Source: Plantago major (Eukaryota > Streptophyta > Magnoliopsida > Lamiales > Plantaginaceae). Taken from it: a DNA stretch of 64,000 nt. Below the pieces are notes generated by a model, which searched no databases, was not told where the DNA came from, and saw only the letters and a list, made by a program, of their open reading frames with translations. A program made the translations under genes and the position numbers. Location: NCBI GenBank assembly GCA_026545765.1, contig JAIFAC010000115.1, positions 112,710 through 176,709 on the forward strand, in the 5' to 3' direction. Of this stretch, positions 1-12,299 are shown in pieces. Positions within the stretch are counted from its first letter, which is position 1, and the number at the start of each line of letters is the position of its first letter.

Positions 1-135
1 TATTTTATCCGTCGGAATGGAACTCCGTGGCATGACGGAGTTCCTATCCGAAGGATGGGGCGACGGATTGGTGGCTTGGGGCGACGGATAGATCCGTCAC
101 CCCGATCCTTTTTTTTTTTTTTTTTTTTTGTAGTG
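1..135. mobile_element. CACTA transposon terminus (partial)
   Basis: The segment carries repeated subterminal motifs of the type cgacggat/atccgtc and ends in a T-run followed by gtagtg, the reverse complement of the CACTAC terminus of plant CACTA (EnSpm) elements. The same motif types build the complete CACTA element at 3795-4998. The other end lies outside the window, so no target duplication can be tested. Confidence 0.65.
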
Positions 136-727
136 CTTTTAGTCTTGCTTAATGCAATACAACTCTAAAACTTGACTTAGACTTACTCTTGACACTTGGA
201 CTTATTCTTCTTAAAAACTCTTTAACTTGGACTTGAAACTTGTCTTGAAACTTTCTCTTGAAACGCCTTAAAATCTTAACATGATCGCGAGCTCACTTGG
301 CATCGTATGGTCCTACCCCAGCCCATGGTGGCCACTTAAAACTCTTAAAACACGACTAGATGCACTAATCAAACTCTACCCGATACTCTTGAAATTGCCA
401 CAAATGCTTAGGGCGGTGCCTTACGAGCCCGTTACTTTTCTTCAAACTTTAAAAATTACTTTACGCTAAACCTTTAACATCTTCTTAAAGTGAATGCATG
501 ATCTCTAATTCTAACTCATAAATGCATGGTTCTATGTGGGTGTGTAACATCATATCAAACAAATCATAACCGGAAACAAGCACTTTAAAATCAAACCACT
601 TTGGAAAAACAAGCACATACATGTTCCTTAATTTCATACATATTACACAAGAACATATGGCATATATTTGTACTGCCACTTCAACATAAACAACAAAAAG
701 TGAACTTGGTTCGATTCAAACATTTGG
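136..727. other. intergenic, no gene seen
   Basis: No supported coding region. The sequence has recurring short motifs such as acttg and cttgaaact, and may be an old transposon flank, but nothing identifies it. Small open frames here lack any recognisable feature. Confidence 0.5.
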
Positions 728-852
728 GAGGGTTTAGGGTTTAGGGGTTAGGGCCTAGGGCTTGGGGTTTGAGGCTTGGGGCTTGGGGTTTCGGGTTTCG
801 AGTTCGGGGTTTAGGGTTTGGGGTTTGGGGTTTAGGGTTTGGGTTTAGGGTT
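728..852 (+). repeat. degenerate interstitial telomere-like repeat
   Basis: About 125 bp made of variants of the plant telomere heptamer TTTAGGG, such as tttagggtttagggg, ggggtttgg and tttcggg. It is degenerate and interstitial, not a chromosome end. It stops exactly where MULE-derived sequence begins (about 847), so it lies at a rearrangement junction. Confidence 0.75.
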
Positions 853-1180
853 GATTAGTGGCATTATTAGGGGTTTTGAGTACCGGTCATTTCATCTTTT
901 TATTTTTATTTTTTGTTTTTTTTTGTTTTTCAATTTCTCTACATATTTTTCCACTTTTCACAAAAAAAAAAAAAAAAAAAAATTGTGAAAAATTTTCGTT
1001 GTTTTTTATTGTTGTAATTTGTATTCAATCATGCATGTTAATGTTATTGTATTTGTGTAAACGAGTTATTTCGATTTTACGTTAATTTTATAAGTTTTTT
1101 TGAGTTAAGAGCATTTTAGGTAAGTACGCAAATATTTGGTGTTGCGTTTAGCCAAAAAGGTGTTGCGTTTAACATTAGTG
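847..1180 (+). mobile_element. MULE terminal remnant (deletion derivative)
   Basis: From about 872 the sequence matches the right terminal inverted repeat of the MULE at 14754-21346 (compare 21030-21346), including the gtgttgcgtttaac end. The 25 bp just before (847-871) match an internal part of the same MULE at 17017-17041. The simplest reading is an internally deleted copy in which these two parts were joined. The flank that follows (tttatgcacatgcgg) is also the flank of the complete MULE, so the copy includes adjoining DNA. Confidence 0.65.
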
Positions 1181-2122
1181 TTTATGCACATGCGGATCAT
1201 GTGTGTTTCAAAGTAAACCATTAACTTTAGAATATAGTAGAAAAATATACGAAAGTGCCGGAATAGCAAGTAAGTGCACAAATGGTATATATATATATAT
1301 ATATATACCTAATCAAAATAATCGTATATATTAGTTTGTCCGAATGTTTGATGCTAAACTATTTAAAATGAGTATCTTTTGAGCAGCTTGATGCTCGTTA
1401 ATTATTTATAATGTGTTTTAATGAGTCGTTTTAATTTTAAATTCCATTATTTCATTTTATCTTATTGATAAAATTATACTTTATTTTAATGAATAAAACA
1501 ATTTATTTAATTAATAATAATATTCAAGATTGGTGTCTATAGATTCGTCTTGTCACGACGAATTCAAATGTATGATTAGTCTAGCCCAGTTGAAAAGTAC
1601 TGGTTGAAAATGCAACTATTTTCACAAAATTCTATGTAGGATTGAATTAATTTAACAAATGCTCTATTTTTAAAATTTTATATTTCATTTTTTCTTATTT
1701 AATAAATTTATATTTTACTTTAATGAATAAAATGATTTATTTAATTAATTAGTATTCAAGATTGGTGTCTAGCTTGTTTATGGATTAGTCTTGTAAATTC
1801 AAATTCAAATATATGTTCAAAATATTTTTTGAATTTTTGTAGATAAAGTTATATGAGATTTAATAAAAACTATATATACAGTCAACATAAAAAAAATTAA
1901 CAATGAAATATAAACTGGCTAAAATACAACTAATTCTACAAAATTCCACGTAGGACTGAATGAATCTGGTGTAATAGTTGACATTTAATAAAAACTATAT
2001 ATACAATCAACACACAAAAAATGACAATGAAATATATACTGGCTAAAATACAACTAATTCCACAAAATTCCACGTAGGACTGAATGAATTTGGTGAGGTT
2101 TAGCTCCTTGTGCTTTACATAA
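1181..2122 (+). repeat. dispersed repeat block, 215-bp-type units (copy 1)
   Basis: Homologous to 21347-22435 plus 36932-37327 plus 38806-39326. Recognisable parts recur: a 'tattcaagattggtgtcta' start, an 'aaatgctctattttt' stretch, and 'cacaaaattccacgtagg'. A (TA)n run lies at about 1286-1307, at the same relative place as a longer one at 21463-21512. The block ends at gaggtttagctccttgtgctttac; the same end occurs near 39326, so this is likely the edge of the repeated unit. No coding capacity. Confidence 0.7.
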
Positions 2123-2128
2123 TATACT

Positions 2129-2600
2129 AGTACTAACCCGTGGCAATGCCACGGTATAGTTTACTTTTAATAATAAATAGAAATGTGAGGATTAAATAAA
2201 TTAATCGAGAAAATAAGATAGTCAAAATTCCTTGTAAACAACGTTGAGTGCATGGTAATTCGATCGGTAGTCATTCTTCATCGATATTATATCATTAAAT
2301 GTTTATTTATGTTTACTATAGAAAATGTAAAATAGGTCCTCTGATACGACTTGTTAATTAATTAGTACGTATTTTTTACAAAAACTATCCTCAAAGCGGA
2401 ACCAAAATAAAATACAAAGTATATAACACAATCAATAGGGTTGTTCCAACAATCGCGATGATATGTGGTCACCACACACACAAATATTATAAAAACGTAA
2501 TTTCACATTTTACGGTTGTTTTTTCAACCCAGGTTTCAATAACCTACGATTGGTATCGTCGCCAAAGATACAAAAAATTTCATGGTACGGTTGTCCCCCC
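2129..2600 (+). repeat. second dispersed repeat family, copy A
   Basis: Homologous over about 480 bp to 13240-13745. Both start with tagtactaacccgtggcaatg, and here CCGTGGC-AAT-GCCACGG (2138-2154) is a perfect 7-bp-stem hairpin. The start resembles the conserved cccgtg...cacggg motif seen near plant Helitron ends, but no definite termini were found, so the class is open. A C-tract lies at about 2596-2607. Confidence 0.6.
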
Positions 2601-2607
2601 CCCCCCC

Positions 2608-3094
2608 GGCCCGTTATGGATGAAGAAAGTAAAGAAAGATAGAAGAGTGTTTCCCGCTGAAATGCTGCGGACCCCACACCTCCGGCCGTCATGGAATCGA
2701 AAATCTGAAGAAGATCGAAGACATTTTCCCCGCCAAGAGAGTATCAGCTAATCCCCCCTCCCCCGGCTCGTCGTTCAGATGAGCCATTTGGTGGAAGTGG
2801 TAGTTGTCTTCGACGATAATTTCTGGCATATTTTGTCTGTTGTGCTAGGAGGAATTAGTTATAATATTGCAAATGTCGCTATATGCTCCTATAGGATATG
2901 AGAAGTTGTGTGGTGCTTAGATTGACAAAGAACATGAGATTGCACGTAAATGACACGTCATATCTATAAACCACATATAATTATATTATATTCAACTTAT
3001 CATATTTTACGTCCAATTTAATCCTATTAAGTCTGGTTCATCATGTTTTAAAATTCAAGAGACGAAAGAATTTGTTGAGTGGATAACACATGTC
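2608..3094. other. intergenic, no gene seen
   Basis: AT-rich spacer between the repeat at 2129 and the start of the duplicated kelch-gene flank at about 3095. No coding or structural signal recognised. Confidence 0.5.
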
Positions 3095-3794
3095 GATGAT
3101 GGTAGTGTTGCCGAACCTCATGACCGTAAGGTTAACATCAAGATCCCCTAAGGTTACTTATTTGAGGAGTATATCACCACGAAAGTATTTGTACAATATT
3201 TACTTTGCATTCTCTTTCAATTGTTTGATGTATTAAACACTAATTAATCATCTTTAATACTACTACTCATTGTTTGGGTATATTATGTAACATATTAAAT
3301 AAAAAATAAAGCATTTCTTGGCATTGGGACTATTAGGGCTGAGTATCGGGCCAGAACCGGCCCGAACCGGAACCGAAAAAGACCAGCCTAAATTTTTGGG
3401 TTTTGTATGGCCCGAAGACCGAACCGAATTATGTTCGATCTTGAACCGAACCGAACCGAAAAAATCGGTTCGGTCCGGTCCGGTACCGACCATAATCGAA
3501 TTTAATTAAAAAATAAAAATTAAAAAAGAAGCCAAAAAAACTCCAAAAATGTCTGTCTGCCTTGCTGAACCAAAAACTCCAACCAACCAAAAGTCGAACA
3601 AGCTGATGGAGGTGAGGCAGCGGTGGACTGACGGAGGAGATGACCGGAGATAACTGGAGATGTGGAGGCGCGAGATCCGTAGAGGTGGAGGTGGGCGGAG
3701 GTGGACGACTTGCTGAGTGATTTCGGTATCGGAATCGGAATCGAGACAGAAGGGAAGGAGAAGTTTACCAATTTGGGTTTGCGTTTCCTGGGAT

Positions 3795-4998
3795 CACTAC
3801 AAAAAAATCCTGTTTTAGTGATGGAACTATCCGTCGCTAAAACATGACCGATCCGTCGCTAAATCTGTAGCGACGGACCACACCCCGTCTCAATTTTGCT
3901 CGTCTCTAGGTTTTTTGCGACGGTTAATTTATCCGTCGCTAATTAGCGACGGAATCAGCGACGGATAAAGTGTTGACTGTCTGAAAAAAAGCAGCACTAT
4001 TGAGCGACGGATAGTTATCCGTCGCTCAATAGTATTTTCTGTTTTTTTATTTTTATTTTTAATACGAATATTTCGACAATTTTATACGAATATTCAATAC
4101 GGATAAAACGATAATTTTATTCAATTCGGATAAACCAACAATTATATACGAATATTCAATACGGATAAACCGACAATTGTATACGATTATTCAATACGCA
4201 TAAACTGATAATTTTATTCAATACGGATAAACCGCAAATTTCATACATTATTCGATGTCTGATATCTGACATTTAATAATAATTAATACAAATAAGAAAT
4301 TACAATAATGAATTATACAAAATTAATACAAGAATACAATAATTCAAATTAAATAAGATCTTGTTGCATCTTGACGAATCTTGGACGGAGGAAGTCGGAT
4401 CGGGTCGTGGAGGCAGTGGACGATGGTGGCAGTGGAGTGGTGTAGTGGCAGTGGTGGAGTGGTGGTGGCAGTGGAGTGGTGGTGGTAGTGGTGGCAGTGG
4501 AGTGGTGGCCGTGGTGGCAGTGGAGTGGTGTGGTGGTGGGTGGTGGTGGAGTGGAATGGTGGTGGTGGGAGTGGTGGTGTAGTGGAATGGTGGTGGTGTA
4601 GTGGAATGGTGGTGGTGGGAGGAAGGAAGTAGGAGAGTTTAGGGTTTGTGAGTGAAGGGAGGAAGAGGAAGGGTTAAATATTAGGGTTTACTGCCGATTT
4701 TAGCGACGGATAGATTTATCCGTCACTAAATTTAATTTTTTTTAATTTTTAAATAACATATTTAACGACGGATAATCTATCCGCCGTTAAAATACTTTTT
4801 TTTTAAAAAAAATTAAAAAGTCAACAGAAGTAACGACGAATAGAATTATCCGTCGTTATTTAGTGACGGATTTCTATCCGTCGCTAAATAGCGACGGAAT
4901 TAACGACGGATTAGCATCGGATAGGTAAAGCCCTATCATCCGTAATTTGAGCTATCCGTCACCCCTAATATTCGCTATTTTGCAGAATTCTTGTAGTG
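3795..4998. mobile_element. non-autonomous CACTA element nested in the hAT
   Basis: Starts CACTACAAAAAAAT and ends TTCTTGTAGTG, with a perfect 3-bp target duplication GAT (3792-3794 and 4999-5001). Both sides carry many subterminal copies of tagcgacgga/tccgtcgcta, the usual binding-site arrays of plant CACTA elements. It is 1,204 bp long with no transposase. It sits inside the hAT element, so it is the younger insertion. Confidence 0.92.
4370..4625 (+). repeat. GTGGTGG-type minisatellite inside the CACTA element
   Basis: A run of degenerate gtggtggcagtggagtgg units fills the middle of the CACTA element. It gives a Gly/Trp-rich open frame on the plus strand with no other protein-like character. 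Confidence 0.75.
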
Positions 4999-5444
4999 GA
5001 TTTGGTGTGCCGGAGAGAGGCGTACGGTGGAGGGAGGCCGGAGAGGTGGAGGTGGGCGGAGGTGGACGGGGAGAAGAGGCAGAGGATGGAGAATAGATCC
5101 GGCGAGGTAGAGGTGGAGGTGGAGGGAGGCCGGTGGGCGGAGAATAGATCTGGATTCTGGAAATCGGAAAAGCTACAGACTCTGGAATCTGAATTTTGGA
5201 ATAAGAATGGGGGTTAGGGTTTTGTTTTGATATAAAAATCGATTTTTTCAGTCCAGCCCGATTTTTTTCGGTTTTGGACCGGCCCGGACCGAAAACCGAA
5301 ATTTCATAATTTCTAGGATCGAGGACCGGACCGAATAGGTTTAGGGCTGGCCCAAAAACCGATTTTTTGGACCGGTTCGAGCCGGTTTTGTTTATGCTCA
5401 GCCCTAGGGACTAGTATCTACATAACAATTCCATTTTTCATCAT

Positions 5445-5475
<31 letters not shown>

Positions 5476-5599
5476 AATAATAATCCATCAGATTGCATAC
5501 ACCTTGCAGCGGACTACTACGTACTTGGAGCACAATGCATCATCTCATAAGACTTTTAAGAATACTAATAATAATTATTACAAACATTTTCTTTGTTTC

Positions 5600-6767
5600 T
5601 TAGCATGCGAAGAAGGAGGTGATAGAACCACACCAAAGTTGACCTTCGGAAGTTACTGTAGATATCTTAACATCATTTTTATCCAATACTAAATGTTCTT
5701 CATCTGCAGTCATTGAAACCTTAAGCTTCATGAACTTGAGCTCCATTGTAGCATCACATTGTGGATTCTCCGGCACCATGCCAAGTACACAAAAGTAATC
5801 ATCTCCCAAATTAACAAACAGACCACCACTACGCATCCAATATTCTGAAGCGTCTTCAAACAAGATTTGTCTCGACGATAATTTCCCATTATCTTCAATC
5901 TTATATGCAGCCAGGACAGAACATAATTCCATCCACTCTATGCAAACCAAGAATTTCTGATGGATCACCAACCCATTCCCAATAAACTTAAACGGCGAAC
6001 CCAGAAAAAACTTAACCTCTCCATATTCATCTACAACATTTACTCGATCTGTGTTGAACAGTTACAAGGTGCCCATTTTTGGTCTTCGTGTCAAAGGCAC
6101 ATGAATAATTAGGAGTAGAAATACACAACTTGTACAGCGACAACGTGACTGTGGCAATAACTTTCGGATATTGGTATAAATCGGCAGCGAAAGGAGGGAT
6201 GGAAGAATTGTCCATTCATCATCTGCAGGATTATACGCCTGGAACATAATGGCTTCCATGTCTTCCTTGGAGTACTGTGTGGAAGAATTTAGATAGTACA
6301 TAGATAGATGAACCTATCTCACTACAATGGGATCCATCTGCAACATTCTCGATGGCATAACCCTGGGCCTTCTTCGTTCTTTAAGGTCTAATTCATATCG
6401 GCCATGGTGGGGTTATATTCAATACTCATTGCATATTTAAGCATGAGAGTAGATACTGGTTCTGTTTCTGTATATCCTCCTACAACAAAGAGAGTGTCAT
6501 CCTTTGTGCGAAGAAAGCTGAAACCAGTAAACTCGTCATACACGACTTCACCTTTTGAAGCAAGACGTGAGCCTCATGTTCATTCTTGCCAAACAAGTCC
6601 AACAATGGGACAAACATAAGAGTGTATTCTCGGAGAGTGCCATCCGTGGGCGTTGCTACGTAAAAACAGAGATACTTGAAGGATTCTTCGGGGCCTTGAG
6701 CTGACTTGAGGGTTAACCTGGGCCTCTTTGGTGATGATGATATAGGATGTAATAGTTCCTTGTCCAT
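5600..6767 (-). pseudogene. broken kelch-type protein gene
   Basis: Minus-strand paralogue of the intact gene at 40552-41724. The start MDKELL (ATG at 6767-6765), a downstream kelch-like stretch and the last 123 residues to the stop are all recognisable and differ from the intact copy by few substitutions. The reading frame is broken by several small indels, for example a one-base loss near 6570, and others around 6400, 6300 and 6060-6130. The splice acceptor ctatctcag before the ATG is retained, so this is a duplicated gene copy rather than a processed one. A non-functional protein is expected; the transcript could still form duplexes with the intact copy. Confidence 0.85.
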
Positions 6768-6990
6768 GTTAACCAACCTGAGATAGATAGAAGCAGAGAA
6801 GAAGAAAGATTGATTAATTAAGAAGAAGAGAAGAATGAAAGATTGATTATTTATCAGGTGAAACAAAAGATTGAAGAAGAGAAGAATGAAAGAGCTGCTA
6901 CATTCAGAAACAACAAAGTCAATCGATCCTGGTGATATTAGCAAATACTACGACACATGACATGAATAGAATCTTATAGGTACTATTTAT

Positions 6991-7491
6991 GACATGACAT
7001 GAATAATAAAATCACAAGAATTAACACGTACACATGTCCAAACAATCTAATAGAAGGATCTAAAAACAAAAACAGAATCAAACGCTAAAATTGAAATACA
7101 CATCAGAAAATCTCACAGTAAAGCATGTAAAGTAAAAAAAGGCTTGTAGGATATGAAGTTCGTTTATTTACCTTGAGCAGTTGTTGAGAGGAAAGATCGA
7201 GAGGATTAGGGTTTGGTCTGAGCGTGGTTCTGAAACTCCTCGGATCTACGCCTCGGAGTGTTCAGGAACAAATCTTACGCTAATTTACGTTTCTACCCCT
7301 GCTTCCTTTTCTGTCCGTGTCATTTGGGCAAATTGAGGGGCTGGTTTTGTGACTTCACTTACATGGTTTGGATTTGGCCCATTTAGGATACGGATGGACA
7401 TACCGATTTACACGATCTTTCTACTCAGTGGGCACCACTTTCCAATGTTGAAAGTTGTTACAAATTCATTTCTTTTCTCTTTCCATTTTCA
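6991..7491 (-). other. 5' side of the kelch pseudogene
   Basis: No coding region. Minus-strand sequence around 7173-7290 has aaaccctaatcctctcgatc, CT-rich DNA and a possible donor ag|gtaaataa, which looks like a 5' untranslated exon and first intron. The intact copy has a similarly placed leader, but sequence similarity fades here. A PolyT run at 7492-7501 marks the LINE boundary. Confidence 0.35.
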
Positions 7492-7831
7492 TTTTTTTTT
7501 TGAACTAGAATATATTATCAGCGATGAAAGCAAAGATCCAAAGCGATCAGCACTGTAGTACACAAAGTAAACTAGGATGTCTAAGCAAGCATTAGACTCC
7601 CAACATGGGGTCGAAGCCGAGGTACCATCCAAGCCCTATAAATCACTACGGTAATAACCTGTTGTGAAACATGCCTTGAACTAGAAGCATGAACAAAGCA
7701 CACACTATTTCTATGTCTCCATACCTCATACATAGTTTCTATGAAAGCCAATTTGAGTAGCCTCTTTCGCCAGTTCTTTCCCTTAGCATGTTGTAGGATC
7801 CATCTTATCTTAGTAGCCCATGATCAGGGAG

Positions 7832-10800
7832 TTACTGGCCCGATCGATGTAGAACCTCAGTCCATATTTGTCTCGTCACCACACAGTCAAAGAAAAGATG
7901 CTCACGGGACTCGGCACGCCAAAGCGGCAATCCCCATTGTCGACCATCTTGAAAGCAGCGTAATCGGTCCTTTATCATAAGATCATGGCATGCCATCCAC
8001 ACAATCATCTTAGCTCTAGCTCTAGCAATGTTCCCAAACATCAAATCCTTCCAATCCACATCCAAGCGATTCGGTTTGTAGTCTTTGAGTACATCGATCT
8101 GTTTTAAATTTTGGCATTATCCTCATCGACTCCCATGTTCGATTTCCGTTCACCATGGCTCTGCATTGTAGAATACCCTTTATAATCCATAAGATTGATG
8201 GTGGTATTTGCCCAGACATGATGTGTTCCTGTGGTATATAATATGAATGTATCCACTTGACCCATAGACTATCCTGCTTATTAGAAAGATTCCAAAGTAG
8301 TTTTAGCATGCACGCTTGATTCCATATATGCAGATCAATTATATGTAGTCCCCCTTGTCGTTTTGGAGTGCACACCTTCTCCCATGCCACCGATGAATTT
8401 CTAGTAACCGTGTCACTGTTGACCATAGGAAGGATCGGCAAATAGCTTCAATGTTGTGCAAAACACCCTTCGGAAGGGGAAAGCACTGTAGCCAGTAATT
8501 CGTGACCGCAAATAGAACACTCTTGATCAACTGCACTCGACCTCCATAAATGAGTAGTTTAGCACTCCAATGCCTAATCCTTGCGACTAACTTATCAATC
8601 AGCGGCTGGCATTGCACTATTGTGAGTTTCTTGCTTGTAAGCGGAACGCCAAGGTACCAGAAGGGTAACACTCCAGTACCGAACCCCGTGCGCATCCATA
8701 TAGCATGTTGGACAGCCTCAGGAACAACGCCAAAATAAAGACGACATTTAGCCGGATTCGCCCTCAGCCTCATGGATTGTTAAAAAACCCTCGAAAGTCT
8801 CCATAACTAACTTGACCGAACGTAAATCACCTCTGGTAAACAAGAGTAGGTCATCCACAAAGCTAAGGTTCACAATAGAAAGTCGCTCACACTTTGAATG
8901 GAAATTAAAATCCGGCACATTCTTTAATCCCTGCATTATCCTGTGCATATACTCCATAACCAAGACAAACAACAGTGGTGATAGAGGATCACCTTGCCTC
9001 AACCCACGTCTAGCTTTGAGAATCCTAGTCGGTTTCCCATTAACCATATATCGATAGGAGACGGTGGAGACACACACCATAACCCATCGAATGAAGCGCG
9101 GTGGAAAACTCATCTCTTGTAATATACCCTCCAGTGTTGTCCACTCAACTGTATCATAAGCCTTCTGCAGGTCCATCTGTAACATGCATCTGGGAGTTCC
9201 ACCTGTCCTGTTGTATCCTCGGAGTAATTCATAGGCAAGTAGTATATGGTTATGGATCTGCTGTCCAGGGACAAATGCAGCCTGACTTTCATGGAACACC
9301 TCACCTATGACCCTTCCCAACCGATTTGTCAGTACTTTAGATATTATTTTTGTAAAGGGTCGTACAACACGAAATCGGTCAGAAGTCCTTCACCTCCTTT
9401 GCCTCCGCAACCTTGGGTATTAGGGTAACGACACTACAATTTACTGCCAAAAACATTCGGTCATGCTCAAAGAATTCTGCTTAGAATAGTGTCATCAACG
9501 ACACTTCTGATGCCTTGAAAAATTTAGCGTTAAATCTGTCAATTCCCGGGGCTTTTAAATCTCCGATTCCTTTCAATGCATATCTGTGATTTCACCAATC
9601 ATCACCGAAGCGATAAGTAGATCCATGAGCTATGTCCCGATTACGCCCTCACGCAAGGCATGAACATCAAGTCATCGCAGTCTGTTAGTCGAGACTCCCA
9701 CAAGCTGCTCATAGAAACTCCATACCTCTTGTTCCAGATCATGTTGATCCATAAGCAGCTGCCCATCACTCCGATAAAGCTGTAAAATACCGAGATTCCG
9801 GTTCTTCGCCTTGACTGTAGCATGGAAATAAGTGTTATTCCCATCTCCTAGTCGAATCCAGTCTATTTTTGCCTTTTGCTGCAGTAATTTCTCCTCCATA
9901 TCGTTCCAGTAAAGAACATCCTGAGTGAGATCCTTCACACGAACAATATGGTTCTCATTCATTCGGTCCTGTACTAGAATCTGCTGTGCCAGTTCAAGTT
10001 GAGCACGAACAGCTTCGATCTTTTGGCGGATACCCATAAAACGGCACTGCATATCCCGAATAGTGGGTTGGAGCCTTTTTAGCTTATCCCAACATCTAAT
10101 CATAGCTCTACCAGCAGCCGGTACATCCCAGCTCTGCCTCACCCGTTCCAGAAAGTCTGGGGCCTCCACTACTGCATTTAAGAACCGAAATTGTTATCTT
10201 TTTGTGGTGCTAGGATCCCAAAGTCGTAGCAACAACAAAGTATGATCTGATATACTCGGTTCTAGAATCTCCACCTGCACTTGACTGTACTTCTGGGACC
10301 AGCACATATTCCCTATAGCCCTATCAATTCGCGAATAGATAGGGTCCCGTGAGTGCTTGTTATGCCAGGTGAAGTGATCTCCGATACTATCCAGTTCATT
10401 CAGACCCAATGTATTCATCATGTTCACCAGGTCACAATACTTTGAAGGGTGGACCAACGTCCCTCCAATTCTATCCTGTGCAGTCAAAACATTGTTAAAA
10501 TCCCCCAGTATCAACCAACTCCCCTGAACCTGTGGGTGTAGTCTCGCTATATCACCTTGAAAGTACCGTCGATCCTCCAGTGGTTTAGAGCATAAACGGC
10601 ATCGACGGTGATAAGGCACCTCTCAAATCGAAAACTCCACGGGAGAAGCATGCACTACCGAAACCGACGATATCCACATTTTGGGTCCCAGAGTATCCAA
10701 ATCCGACCATTAGGATGATGATCATAATTATCCAGGAAGTTCCACTTGTTTCCCAATCTACGTCTGATATCCACACTTTTTGCTTGTTTAACTCTTGTTT

Positions 10801-10903
10801 CTACTAGTATAGCCAATGCAAAGTTCATTCCAGAGAGACGGGAGTTAATCTCACGAAGTTTAGCTATATTATTACACCCCCTCACATTCCATGATATAAT
10901 CAC
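7832..10903 (-). pseudogene. LINE ORF2: endonuclease-reverse transcriptase
   Basis: The frame starts MIISWNVRGCNN at 10903, the usual opening of plant LINE endonucleases, followed by the LVETRVK box and (10619-10194) a GDFNNVL box, a TWHNKHS stretch, SRIDRA and the SDH residues. After a linker (10169-9672) the reverse transcriptase at 9320-8748 shows QAAFVPGQQIHNH, LQMDLQKAYDTVEW, GLRQGDPLSPLLF and the catalytic FVDD. Continuations at 8773-8339 and 8441-8022 are in other frames. 8065-7832 is the zf-RVT region (EHLFFDCVVTRQIW). At least five frame changes break it. Confidence 0.85.
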
Positions 10904-11314
10904 GGGTCCGGCTCTGAAGCCGTATGAGGATCATCCTCAATCCTCAACGACTCAAAACCATTCCGACTAGTAAAATCCCGCTCTACACCTCCATCAGGTG
11001 GCACTGTCTAAGGGCCTTTACCTTTATCACGAGCCCACGGAGAACCCTCAACACGTTGCCAATCACTCCTTTGCTCACCATGCGGCTGCCCCTGTTGTAC
11101 CCGGGTCATAGAACTGCTGCTTGCTTCAGAATTTCCACTGCCCAGGAGACTACCGATCGCCGTGCTTACCCGTGAGGCTTTGGGTGGGTGCGGATACAAT
11201 CCCTGCACCTGTCAATGTTCCTCGCCGATCAACCTGCACTTTCCATTGTTTTTGCTTCACCCTAGGAACTGGCTTTCTAACATTCGAGGTGCACACATGA
11301 CCAATTTTCTGACA

Positions 11315-12299
11315 CTACTCACAGAAAAGTGCTTTCCATTCATACTCGACAGGTTGTTTAATCATTTTTTTCTTCAAATCCTTTATCATGATGAAATCCT
11401 TCAATTTCTTTGTAATGTCCACCTCTACCAGAATTCTAGCATATGTTACTCTGAGCTTACGGGCAGTACATTCATCAGTGAACATCGGCTTACCCAAAGC
11501 GCTACCAATTTTCCCCAAACTTTTAGAACCCCACAGGTGTAGGGGTAGTTGGGGAAATTTAATCCATATTGGCACAACATGCATTATATCATTCTTGAGA
11601 GAGAAACCAGTAATCCATTCCCGTAAAAACATTGTCATGTTGTAGATCGTATAAGGTCCATTCCTCATCACCGCATTCATGTCCTCCAGAGTTTTGAATT
11701 TCAGTATGAAGTACCCTTCTTCATTGTAAAAATTTTTCGGTAAGCGGACAAAATTCCAGAACTTTTCCATATATTGTTTCACAGCATTCATCGACAAATC
11801 CCCACCCAGAACATACATAATGAGCGATGTTTTCCAGAATTCAATCTCAGATACGACATCCTCTTCCTCAATTTCAACTTCAATCTCTCCATCAATAATG
11901 GTCGGTGCTGTAAAACTAATAGCTAATCCCCGAGACGTTTCCCTATTACCTCGAATGATATCGGTCCATAATTTATTCGAATTATAAGTCCCAATCCCAT
12001 CCAGGCCAGGATTATTTGTGCCCTGTTTCTCAATACCAACTGTGACCACATCTATCCACGATCGCCTCTGCGTGGCCTTGATACCCCAGCATTGCAAGTG
12101 GCCATGGGGTCACATCTTGGTCCAAAACCAATTCCGTCCTCTGATCGGAATCCCCAGCAATCTCCAAATCATCACTCTGTTCTTGTTCTAAATCACGCTC
12201 AGAATTCTGGCTAATTTCTCCCATCATTGAATCCATCAGCTCCACAGCTGAGGCGGCGTGAAGATCCGTCGCGGAGCTGTTTCGTGGTGGAGACGTCAA
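11315..12299 (-). pseudogene. LINE ORF1, DUF4283 nucleic-acid-binding protein
   Basis: The frame starts at 12299 (acidic, Ser-rich N terminus) and shifts to the 12097-11315 frame, which holds a clear DUF4283 domain with WKTSLIMYVLG, FVRLPKNF, YFILKF and RNGPYTIYNM. It would continue into a CCHC-type knuckle: FCE, a TAG stop at 11315-11317, then CQKIGHVC. The stop therefore falls between the first two zinc-binding cysteines. Such proteins bind LINE RNA and help form the ribonucleoprotein. Confidence 0.8.

Larger units (their letters stand above)
3334..5406. mobile_element. non-autonomous hAT-type transposon
   Basis: Ten-base terminal inverted repeats TAGGGCTGAG (3334-3343) and CTCAGCCCTA (5397-5406), with subterminal blocks rich in ggttcggtt/aaccgaacc, as in known plant hAT MITEs. 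The flanking 8 bp are gggactat on the left and gggactag on the right (7 of 8 match), the hAT duplication length. The paralogous locus at 41915-41922 has a single ctagtccc and no element, so the empty site is visible. No transposase is encoded, and a CACTA element is nested inside. Confidence 0.88.
3095..6990 (-). repeat. inverted duplicate of the 40.35-42.16 kb kelch locus
   Basis: Read on the minus strand, this matches the intact kelch gene locus including part of its 5' intron, the coding region, the AC-rich 3' flank with its trinucleotide run, and about 240 bp further. The match ends near 3095 (right copy 42160). It is interrupted only by the hAT element at 3334-5406. The two copies lie about 34 kb apart in opposite orientation. 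Confidence 0.8.

Noticed and set aside
728..852. True telomere
   Set aside because: Units are degenerate, few, and flanked on both sides by ordinary sequence.
4361..4582. Gly/Trp-rich open frame
   Set aside because: It is the translation of the GTGGTGG minisatellite inside a non-autonomous CACTA element.
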